DNA of 13,788 nucleotides from assembly GCA_002393555.1 (NCBI GenBank), contig DGSP01000078.1, positions 1 to 13,788 of the forward strand. Reading direction: 5' to 3'. The stretch is from Prevotellaceae bacterium UBA4359. GTDB lineage: Bacteria > Bacteroidota > Bacteroidia > Bacteroidales > Bacteroidaceae. Shown in pieces: positions 5,587 to 12,120 of this stretch; position 1 is the stretch's first letter, and every line of letters begins with the position of its first letter. The position numbers and the translations under genes were made by a program. Below the pieces are notes generated by a model. It was not told where the DNA came from. It was given only the letters and a program-made list of their open reading frames with translations, and searched no databases.

Positions 5587-6116
5587 AGAAAGGTGGATTT
5601 GGTGGTGGGAACACTATTACAGGGTTGATTTATGAGGCAAAAGTTGATTTAGGGACATTCTTAAGCCAGCAACAAGATTATAGGGTGTCAGGGTTTGATG
5701 TCTTTTATAAAGAAGAATTGGTCGCGAAATTGTTTAAGAAACATGGCCTGTATAAATATTTAGCGTCAGTTGGGGTTGATTGGGAAAAACATATATCATC
5801 CAAACTCCTTCCTGATAATTGTATTTATGTTATTGTTAATAATACGGTTTTCATTCTTGAAGTAAAGCACCAAGAGGTTGGTGGGAGCGTTGACGAAAAA
5901 CTGCAAACGTGTGATTTCAAGAAAAAACAATACACGAAGTTGTTTGCAGAACTCAATTATAAAGTTGAGTACGTGTACATTCTTGATAATTGGTTTAAGG
6001 CTGATAAATACAAAGATGTCAGGGATTATATAATTAGTGTTGGTTGTCATTACTATTACAATTACATCCCTCTACAGGAATTAGGTTTACCCGTTCCTCC
6101 AACAAAAAAGAAGTAA
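5583..6116 (+). CDS. Second PD-(D/E)XK restriction-type nuclease
   Basis: A 177-residue protein not found in the classical dpnM-dpnA-dpnB operon. It begins MKKGGFGGGNTITGLIYE, a Gly/Asn-rich opening followed by a helix with Glu18. The likely catalytic core is PD at 77-78, then a beta-hairpin ending FILEVK (90-95): PD-X14-EXK. Immediately after comes HQEVGGSVDEKLQTCDFKKKQ (96-116), which I remember, without a name or specificity, from small proteins annotated as PD-(D/E)XK superfamily type II restriction enzymes. The gene overlaps the DpnII-type gene by ATGA and abuts dpnA (its TAA shares one base with the dpnA ATG). It is the most A+T-rich gene of the window. Either it is a second restriction enzyme guarded by one of the two methylases, or a helper nuclease of the GATC system. 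Confidence 0.75.
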   Translation: MKKGGFGGGNTITGLIYEAKVDLGTFLSQQQDYRVSGFDVFYKEELVAKLFKKHGLYKYLASVGVDWEKHISSKLLPDNCIYVIVNNTVFILEVKHQEVGGSVDEKLQTCDFKKKQYTKLFAELNYKVEYVYILDNWFKADKYKDVRDYIISVGCHYYYNYIPLQELGLPVPPTKKK

Positions 6117-6994
6117 TGAAAGCATATTACAAATCTCCTTCTCATGATTTCAATCTGCTTTGTGGCGATTCTTTCCAATTGCTTAAAAAGTTCGATTTCA
6201 AGTTCAGCATGATTTTCGCCGACCCGCCTTATTTCCTTTCCAATGGGGGAATATCGGTTCAGAGTGGCGAAATTGTCAGCGTGAACAAAGGTGAATGGGA
6301 CAAGGGGCTTTCCGACGAGGAGATGAGCGCATTCAATCATCGTTGGATTGCTTTGTGCAAGGAGAAGTTGAAGGATAGCGGAACGATTTGGGTGTCGGGA
6401 ACGTACCACAACATCTTCTCTGTTGCCAATGCGCTGAAGCAGAATGGATTTAAGATTCTCAACGTGATTACATGGGCGAAAACCAACCCACCGCCAAACA
6501 TCTCCTGCCGTTACTTCACCTATTCGACGGAGTTCATCATCTGGGCAAGAAAATGTGAGAAGGTTCCGCATTATTACAACTACGAACTGATGAAACACAT
6601 CAATGGCGACAAGCAGATGCGTGATGTGTGGAACTTGCCAGCCATTGCCCCGTGGGAGAAGTCGTGTGGCAAGCATCCCACACAGAAGCCGCTTGCTCTG
6701 CTTTCACGTATCATCTTAGCAAGTACTCGCCCTAACGAGTGGATTCTTGACCCTTTCGCAGGGAGCAGTACGACGGGTATTGCTGCCAACCTGTTAGGTC
6801 GAAGATACCTCGGCATTGAACGCGAGAAGGAGTTTGCCGCAATGGGCAGGAAAAGACGTGAAGAGATAGAGAACATCAGCACCTATGTGTCTTTCCGCAA
6901 GAAGATAACGGACATTGTGAAGGCAGAGGACACACAGACGACTTTTTCTCTCCAAGAAGATGTGGGTGAAGAATCTTTGCCGTTCTTGAAATAA
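6116..6994 (+). CDS. dpnA: DpnA-type adenine methyltransferase
   Basis: A 292-residue beta-class N6-adenine methyltransferase, recognised by circular order: the catalytic motif FADPPYFLSNGGIS (34-47) comes first and the AdoMet motif LDPFAGSSTTG (211-221) last, with KHPTQKP (186-192) just before it. It follows DpnA closely (VSVNKGEWDKG, ITWAKTNPPPNISCRYFT). In the pneumococcal DpnII system the equivalent enzyme also methylates single-stranded GATC and so protects incoming DNA during transformation; whether that applies here is inference. The start at 6116 overlaps the stop of the preceding gene. The frame extends further upstream into that gene, but the family N-terminus fits 6116. After its stop, 39 bp with two near-copies of ATAACAA(T/C)TCTA lead to the next gene. 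Confidence 0.92.
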   Translation: MKAYYKSPSHDFNLLCGDSFQLLKKFDFKFSMIFADPPYFLSNGGISVQSGEIVSVNKGEWDKGLSDEEMSAFNHRWIALCKEKLKDSGTIWVSGTYHNIFSVANALKQNGFKILNVITWAKTNPPPNISCRYFTYSTEFIIWARKCEKVPHYYNYELMKHINGDKQMRDVWNLPAIAPWEKSCGKHPTQKPLALLSRIILASTRPNEWILDPFAGSSTTGIAANLLGRRYLGIEREKEFAAMGRKRREEIENISTYVSFRKKITDIVKAEDTQTTFSLQEDVGEESLPFLK

Positions 6995-7033
6995 CAATTC
7001 TAAAATTGATATAACAACTCTAGAAGGAAACTG

Positions 7034-8281
7034 ATGATACCCAAACAATACCAATCCATATTCGTGTTCCTCCGTGAGGAAATCCAGAAGTCAGGCGATG
7101 TGCAGGGCTATGAATGGATATACTTTAAAAAGGATGCCGAGAAATTGATCGTGCAGGGGCATATGCAGGACTTGCATGAGCAGATGCTGGAATTCTATGA
7201 AGACTACTTGTGGAAGCGGGTGGAGTCGGATGCCGCATGGGATTTCATCGATTTTGTGGCACAAAGGGATGATTACTTCGGGGCATGGGCGACGGGCAGG
7301 GTTGACCTCATGGAATTGGTGGAATGCTGGATAGACAAGGGGCAATCACGGAAGATGTTGGCATTGCTGAGACAGATGGGGTTGACGGGGTATGATGCCG
7401 ACTGGGAGAACTTGCGTACATTGCTGGACGAGAAACTGCGCCGCATGGAGGTGGACGGAACTCGTAACGGAATGAAGGAAACGGGGTATTTCTATTGTCT
7501 GCTCCATGCCTTCACGATGATTATGCTGTCTGCACATACGAAGGAAGGGAAGGCTAAGTTGTTGGAGCAGTTCGATGGCAACTGGGGCTTTCTGCGCTAC
7601 ATGTATTCTGTGATGACCCGTGTCATCATTGGATTTAAATTTGCTAATTTTGCATCTCTGACAAACTGTCTCACTAACGATAAGGAACTTGAGCCGTTTT
7701 TTCACTTTTATCATAGCGTGTTGAAGGAGCGTTTCAATGAATTGTGTGCCAAGGGGACGAAAAAGGAGAAATTGGAGAAGGCCTTCCAAAAACTGGAGCA
7801 ATGTATGAAACAGACGACTCCTTCGGATGAACTGAATGAACTTTGCGAGGTGCTTTTCCCTGAAGATTTCAAGGAAATGCTGAATCGGCATCGGCTGCCA
7901 AGTTACCAAGAACTGGAGAAAGTGACAGCCAGTGCTGCCGTTACCATCAAGGAGTTGGAAGAGAAAGTGGGACAGATGGCTCAACAATATACCGAACTTT
8001 TGGAAGAATCAGTTACGATTGAACAGATTGAGGCGGAATTGGAAAAGTTGCCCACAAGTTTGTCTATGCCCATCTGGATGCAACTGAACATTCTGCTGGC
8101 TGGCAACAAGGCTTGGCTGAACAAAATGTTGAGTATAAGAGATAAGATTTTGGCCAAGCAGCAGGAGGAGATGCAGATGAACATGAACATCACGGCGCAG
8201 CCGGGCAGTTATGTGAATGGCATGGTGCAACAGCAGACTAACAATGGTATCGCCACAAACAGACAAATCGCAGCATTATGA
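7034..8281 (+). CDS. Unknown 415-aa helical protein, R-M operon
   Basis: I do not recognise the family with confidence. The protein is 415 residues, soluble, acidic and almost entirely helical by composition, without signal peptide or clear membrane span. Residues about 290-340 are heptad-rich (KELEEKVGQMAQQYTELLEE) and probably form a coiled coil. A helical block at 341-380 includes LPTSLSMPIWMQLNILLAG. No nuclease, NTPase or methylase motif is visible. Its last part, residues 386-412, has the pattern ITxxPGxxxNGxVxxQ..RQI, which recurs at residues 8-32 of the next protein. A clear Shine-Dalgarno (AAGGA, 7033 side) precedes the ATG. No terminator separates it from dpnA, and it overlaps the next gene by ATGA, so it is probably transcribed with the R-M genes. 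Confidence 0.75.
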   Translation: MIPKQYQSIFVFLREEIQKSGDVQGYEWIYFKKDAEKLIVQGHMQDLHEQMLEFYEDYLWKRVESDAAWDFIDFVAQRDDYFGAWATGRVDLMELVECWIDKGQSRKMLALLRQMGLTGYDADWENLRTLLDEKLRRMEVDGTRNGMKETGYFYCLLHAFTMIMLSAHTKEGKAKLLEQFDGNWGFLRYMYSVMTRVIIGFKFANFASLTNCLTNDKELEPFFHFYHSVLKERFNELCAKGTKKEKLEKAFQKLEQCMKQTTPSDELNELCEVLFPEDFKEMLNRHRLPSYQELEKVTASAAVTIKELEEKVGQMAQQYTELLEESVTIEQIEAELEKLPTSLSMPIWMQLNILLAGNKAWLNKMLSIRDKILAKQQEEMQMNMNITAQPGSYVNGMVQQQTNNGIATNRQIAAL

Positions 8282-8682
8282 ACGAACCGAAAATCAGCAT
8301 TACCGTAATGCCTGGTGCACAGATGAACGGGTACGTGAAGGAGCAGCACAACTATTTTGCTCCTGTTCGGCAGATAGTGGGTGGCGGAGAGAAGAAGGGA
8401 GAGGACGAGATGGCTAGAAATGAATCGGCTGCACCTGATGAACGTCAGCAGGACATTATAAGCCAACTGAAGCCCATCTTTTTCGGAATCGAAGAAGATG
8501 CAAGAAATTTTCTTGCCAGAATTCAGGGAATGAAACCCACGCAGATAACCGAATTGGTAAATCAGTTGGTGAAAGAGAAGAAACTTTCGGATCAGTCATG
8601 CCATCGCCCTCTCTGGAAGGTGTTGCATGAGGCTGGAATCTATGCTCCATCGGAGTCAAACTGGAATATGCAGGTGAAATAA
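8278..8682 (+). CDS. Unknown 134-aa partner of the 415-aa protein
   Basis: A 134-residue protein translationally coupled (ATGA overlap) to the preceding gene. Residues 8-32 (ITVMPGAQMNGYVKEQ, then RQI) echo the C-terminal tail of the upstream protein. A Gly/Glu-rich linker (34-46) follows, then a helical domain ending in HRPLWKVLHEAGIYAPSESN (109-128), a tail I associate with uncharacterised Bacteroidales proteins whose function is unknown. An internal in-frame ATG at 8410 (MARNESAAPD) could give a shorter form without the motif, but the ATGA overlap favours 8278. It is the last gene before the terminator at 8706. A physical complex with the 415-aa protein is inferred from coupling and the shared motif. 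Confidence 0.72.
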   Translation: MNEPKISITVMPGAQMNGYVKEQHNYFAPVRQIVGGGEKKGEDEMARNESAAPDERQQDIISQLKPIFFGIEEDARNFLARIQGMKPTQITELVNQLVKEKKLSDQSCHRPLWKVLHEAGIYAPSESNWNMQVK

Positions 8683-8705
8683 GCATTTCGGATAACTCAC
8701 ATAGG

Positions 8706-8737
8706 AGGGGAGTCGGCACACGTCGGTTCCCCTTTTT
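8706..8737 (+). terminator. Intrinsic terminator ending the R-M operon
   Basis: AGGGGAG (8706-8712) pairs with TTCCCCT (8727-8733), including one G-T pair, around a 14-nt loop, followed directly by TTTTT to 8737. It lies 24 bases after the stop at 8682 and closes the six-gene unit starting at 3771. Confidence 0.75.
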
Positions 8738-8745
8738 GTTTCTGT

Positions 8746-8809
8746 ACTTGTACAAGAACTTGCACACCACTTGTAAATACTTGTATTTGCTTGTACAACA
8801 ATTTGTTGT
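8746..8809. promoter_or_regulatory. Phased CTTGTA-like repeats upstream of the primase operon
   Basis: ACTTGT-like words begin at 8746, 8758, 8769, 8779 and 8789, spacings 12, 11, 10 and 10 bp, so they face one side of the helix. The first is part of the perfect palindrome CTTGTACAAG (8747-8756). The array ends in the inverted repeat ACAACAA-T-TTGTTGT (8795-8809). It sits between the R-M terminator and a possible promoter at 8823-8852. It may be an operator array for that promoter or an iteron-like binding site of a replication origin. The rest of the gap to 9049 holds no credible gene. Confidence 0.5.
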
Positions 8810-8822
8810 ATAAAGTTTTCCA

Positions 8823-8852
8823 TTGTCACCATCGGCATTCTCCCGAACTTTG
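8823..8852 (+). promoter_or_regulatory. Possible promoter of the primase operon
   Basis: TTG at 8823-8825 is followed after 19 bp by GAACTTTG (8845-8852), which keeps the TTTG of the Bacteroidetes -7 element but has G in place of the first T. It would give a leader of about 190 nt before the ATG at 9050. Confidence 0.4.
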
Positions 8853-9049
8853 CACCGTCGAAAGGAAAAGAAGCACACACAAACGGCTTCTGACTTTCGG
8901 GGGGGCAATGTTTTTTTGCGCCCATCTGCTTGAACAGTTCTCACAATCTCTCACGGACATGAAGCATGTGGTTGCAAACACATCTTCATCGACTACGGCA
9001 AAGTGCGCACGATGCTTTTAATTCACAAATTAAAATTAGAAGTATCAAC

Positions 9050-9433
9050 ATGAACAACATTTTTATCGACAATCTCCAGATGGAGACACAAACAGTTTTC
9101 TGCCAGAATGGTGGCATCAACATCTTTCCTTGTGCGTTCGAGTTGGGACAGCACATCGTGGCGGGAGGTAACGAAGCAAGTCAGAAGGGACGAATGGTGA
9201 CCGACGAATCGGGAACAAGCCATTTCCACCCCTATGCGAAGGACAGCGGAAGCCGCTACACAAGGCTCTTCACGACCGCACATGGAGAGGTGAAGGAGAC
9301 ACGGGACAGCATTATCTTCCAACTGCGCCTCCCTAAGAAATTGGGTAAAGCACTCATCGAGGCTTTACATCGGGAGGAGACGGAGGAACAGGCGGCGTTC
9401 ATCAAGACGAGACGCTCGGAAACACAATGGTAA
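9050..9433 (+). CDS. Unknown 127-aa protein upstream of primase
   Basis: I do not recognise this protein. It is 127 residues, soluble, with a mixed N-terminal half (FIDNLQMETQTVF, then GGINIFPCAFELG and a Gly-rich turn AGGNEASQKGR) and an HFHPYAKDSGSRYTRLF segment (59-74) with several aromatic and polar residues. The C-terminal third is helical and charged (LGKALIEALHREETEEQAAF). The frame extends upstream to 8966, but the ATG at 9050, after an A-rich leader, gives a more natural N-terminus. It lies 24 bp before the primase-helicase gene and is likely in its operon. An accessory role in the DNA transactions of that enzyme is only a guess from position. Confidence 0.65.
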   Translation: MNNIFIDNLQMETQTVFCQNGGINIFPCAFELGQHIVAGGNEASQKGRMVTDESGTSHFHPYAKDSGSRYTRLFTTAHGEVKETRDSIIFQLRLPKKLGKALIEALHREETEEQAAFIKTRRSETQW

Positions 9434-9457
9434 AACTCTTAAAACTGTGAATGACGT

Positions 9458-11731
9458 ATGAGTGTATATTATGTAACATATCAGGATGGGGCGAAAGTGA
9501 TGCGCCCCGTCCTCACACGAGACGAGTATCTGCGTCTGCGTGGCAGTGAGAAACAAAAGGCGATTCTGAAACAGGTGAGAGAGGGTGACACTCGGCAGAA
9601 GCATCGGCTCATTCAGATGAACTACTCGTGCATCCCCGGTGAGGATGGTGCTCTGAAGGGGTGCAAGACTCCCTCCAAGTCGGTGGGAATGGACATTGAC
9701 TTCGTGGCTCCCGAAGGGCTTTCAGAGGAGGAAAAGAAGGCTTGGATGGATGAGAAGATGGCGAGTGTGCCAACACTGGTGATGGCGAAACGGGAGGCAT
9801 TGGGGTTGCTCATGCTGGAGCGTTCGGCATCGAAGGGCTACCACCTTGTGTTCCGCCGCCATGAAGACCTTTCGCAGGAAGAAAACTTGAAGTGGGCAAG
9901 CGACGTACTGGGCGTGAAGTTCGACGAGGGTGCGAAGGACATCACGAGGGTGTTCTTCACGACGACGGCTGGCGAGGGTGAATTGCTGTTTCTGGATGAT
10001 GAGATTTTTGATGCCACACCAGCGGAGGACAGAGAGCGCACTGAAGGTGTTGCACCGTTGCAGTGTTGCAGTTCTAAAACTTCCTATGACCCTGAGGCTC
10101 GGTACAACGGGATGCTGTTTAAGGACATCATCGCGAAGTATTGGGAACTGTTCAACGACGGAAAGGAGCCTACGGATGGCGACCGTAACGTGCTGACGTT
10201 CGAGTTGGCGGTGACGCTGCGTGGCATCTGTGGGTATTCGGTGGAGAAGATGCTGTCGGTCGTTCCTAACTACTGGGCAAAGCCTGATGGCACATGCCCG
10301 CAGGAGGATTTGGCTGAGTGGCGCAAGACCATTGAGAACGCGCTGAAGGAGCCAAGGAAGGGGATGCCTTTCCGATTGAAGCAGGTGCTGGGGGCACTGA
10401 AATCGCAGGCTGGCGTGAAGGCTTGTGGCGGTACGCTGACCACCCCTCCACCGATGCCGAAGAAACTGCCGCCGCTGATACGCCTGCTGACGAAGAACGT
10501 GCCCTGGTTCTACAAGCCTGCTGTGGCTAATGCGGTGTTCCCAGCACTGGGTGTTCACCTGCACGGCGTGAAGTTCCGCTACTGGGACAATGTGGAGCAC
10601 GAGGCGACATTTATGAATGTCTTGATTGGTAGGCAAAGTATCGGTAAGGGGACGATTAAAAAGCCGATTGAGTACATCATGGAGGATATTCGTCAGCGAG
10701 ACATCCCCAACCGTCAGCGAGAAGCCGATTGGAAGCAGAAGAATCCGGGTGCGAAGCAGAAGAAAGACCCGCGTCCGACTGACATCTGCATCCAGATGTT
10801 GATTGACAACCTGACGGATGCGGTGTTCAATCAGCGCATCGTGGATGCCAACAACAACGGGCAACGATTCATCTACACCATCGTGGACGAGATTGAGGCC
10901 TTGAAGAAGGTGACGTCGAAGGGTGCTGCTGATGAGGTGGGCTTGCTGATTCGTAAGGCGTTTGACAACTCTGATGCCGGGCAGGAGCGTGTGGGAGCGG
11001 ATTCGGTATCGGGCATCGCGCCTTTGAGATGGAACTTCAATGCCAGCACGACCCCTCCCAATGCAAGGAAGTTCTTCTTCAAGATGGTGAACGACGGTAC
11101 GGTGAGCCGACTGGATGTGTCGACCATTATCAAGGCTGATGATGACGATGACACGGCTCCTATCTTGGGCATCTATGACCACACGTTTGCACAGGAACTG
11201 AAACCCTATATCGACCGACTGGAGGCTGCCAACGGACTCATTGAGTGCCCACAGGCGAAGCGTCTCTCGCTCGACATGAAGCAGGAGAACAAGGATGCCG
11301 CTCGGCTGTATGAGAGCGAGGCTTACCGCGTGTTCTCTTATCGTGCCAACGTGATTGCCTGGCTGAAGGGGATGGTGCTCTACGTGGCGCACGGCTACAA
11401 GTGGTCGCGTGAGATAGCCGAATTTGTCCGCTGGAGTCAGCAGTATAATCTCTGGTGCAAGATGTTGTACTTTGGTCAGCAGTTGGAAAAGGAACTTCGC
11501 GAGGAGGTGGAGATTCAGCGTCAGGCGGGTCCTCAGAATCTGCTGGAGTTGCTGCCCGATGAGTTCTCGAAGGAGCAGTATCATCAGATGCGCCAGCAGC
11601 AGGGCAAGACGGGCAGCGGTGACGGTACACTGCGCTGTTGGCAGAGCCGTGGCTACATCGCCTACGATGAGGTGACCGGTCGTTACTGCAAGACTGCTGA
11701 GTATAAACGGAAAATCGGGGGGAAACTATGA
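9458..11731 (+). CDS. BT4734-type primase-polymerase fused to helicase-like domain
   Basis: A 757-residue protein with two parts. The N-terminal region (about 1-185) fits the archaeo-eukaryotic primase-like 'VirE N-terminal/BT4734' domain: MDIDF with Asp79 and Asp81 as metal ligands, and SKGYHLVF with His129 as the nucleotide-site histidine. A helical domain follows (about 210-300, around DGDRNVLTFELAVTLRGICGYS). The second part (about 330-570) is a P-loop NTPase of the type fused to such primases in Bacteroidetes: IGRQSIGKGT (390-399) as Walker A and TIVDEIEAL (474-482) as Walker B. The C-terminal 180 residues are helical. It would prime and unwind DNA for replication of a mobile element or during defence. 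Residues 198-206 (VAPLQCCSS) are coded by a copy of the dispersed repeat also found at 3530-3558. The stop overlaps the next gene by 4 nt. Confidence 0.85.
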   Translation: MSVYYVTYQDGAKVMRPVLTRDEYLRLRGSEKQKAILKQVREGDTRQKHRLIQMNYSCIPGEDGALKGCKTPSKSVGMDIDFVAPEGLSEEEKKAWMDEKMASVPTLVMAKREALGLLMLERSASKGYHLVFRRHEDLSQEENLKWASDVLGVKFDEGAKDITRVFFTTTAGEGELLFLDDEIFDATPAEDRERTEGVAPLQCCSSKTSYDPEARYNGMLFKDIIAKYWELFNDGKEPTDGDRNVLTFELAVTLRGICGYSVEKMLSVVPNYWAKPDGTCPQEDLAEWRKTIENALKEPRKGMPFRLKQVLGALKSQAGVKACGGTLTTPPPMPKKLPPLIRLLTKNVPWFYKPAVANAVFPALGVHLHGVKFRYWDNVEHEATFMNVLIGRQSIGKGTIKKPIEYIMEDIRQRDIPNRQREADWKQKNPGAKQKKDPRPTDICIQMLIDNLTDAVFNQRIVDANNNGQRFIYTIVDEIEALKKVTSKGAADEVGLLIRKAFDNSDAGQERVGADSVSGIAPLRWNFNASTTPPNARKFFFKMVNDGTVSRLDVSTIIKADDDDDTAPILGIYDHTFAQELKPYIDRLEAANGLIECPQAKRLSLDMKQENKDAARLYESEAYRVFSYRANVIAWLKGMVLYVAHGYKWSREIAEFVRWSQQYNLWCKMLYFGQQLEKELREEVEIQRQAGPQNLLELLPDEFSKEQYHQMRQQQGKTGSGDGTLRCWQSRGYIAYDEVTGRYCKTAEYKRKIGGKL
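10048..10075 (+). repeat. Dispersed-repeat arm within the primase coding sequence
   Basis: These 28 bases match 3531-3558 at 27 positions. In the primase frame they code for V-A-P-L-Q-C-C-S-S, in the linker between the primase-like domain and the following helical domain. No stop or frameshift results. Confidence 0.7.
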
Positions 11732-12120
11732 TGAACATCGAAAACACCCAAGAATGCTTTGTGCGGCTCTGGCTTCGGCTGGAGCACACAAGGCGCCTCT
11801 TCAAGGCACAGTACAAGCGGTTCTGCATCCGCCGTGTGCTGCAAGCATGGTTCGGCAGCGAAGCCGACGACGACTTCATCTGGGAGGTGTGCCATCAGGC
11901 CTCAAGCGTACTCAGCGAAGAGGATGAGTTGTGTGGATGGGATGAACTGCCATTGCCAAAACTTCACCCACGCAAGCACCGCGAACTCCTGCGCGCCATC
12001 GTGGCGGTGAAACTGGACATCGGCATGCGGAAGGTTGACCTGAAAGCCCTCGACAAGGCTTACAGCATCGCGTTCCCGAAGAGCACACCCATCAATGTGA
12101 ACAAGAAGCGCAAGCCTTGA
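11728..12120 (+). CDS. Unknown 130-aa basic protein, last gene of primase operon
   Basis: Not recognised. The product is 130 residues, helical, and rich in Arg, Lys, Trp and Cys. The first part (CFVRLWLRLEHTRRLFKAQY) is amphipathic and basic; the middle is acidic (SEADDDFIWEVCHQ, SVLSEEDEL); the end is strongly basic (NVNKKRKP), suggesting contact with nucleic acid or with an acidic partner. Two adjacent ATGs are possible (11728 and 11731); the first overlaps the primase stop by 4 nt. It is co-directional with the primase and coupled to it. Its last 29 bp overlap the end of pyrG on the opposite strand, so the reading frame runs up to, and slightly into, the core gene. No terminator is visible after it. 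Confidence 0.7.
   Translation: MMNIENTQECFVRLWLRLEHTRRLFKAQYKRFCIRRVLQAWFGSEADDDFIWEVCHQASSVLSEEDELCGWDELPLPKLHPRKHRELLRAIVAVKLDIGMRKVDLKALDKAYSIAFPKSTPINVNKKRKP

Noticed and set aside
8791..9021. 76-codon frame between the R-M terminator and the primase operon
   Set aside because: It begins within the repeat array, has no ribosome site, and overlaps the promoter candidate; the sequence is unlike a folded protein.
9722..11584. 620-codon open frame on the minus strand
   Set aside because: Antisense shadow of the primase-helicase gene, kept open by its G/C-rich third codon positions; the translated sequence has no recognisable domain.
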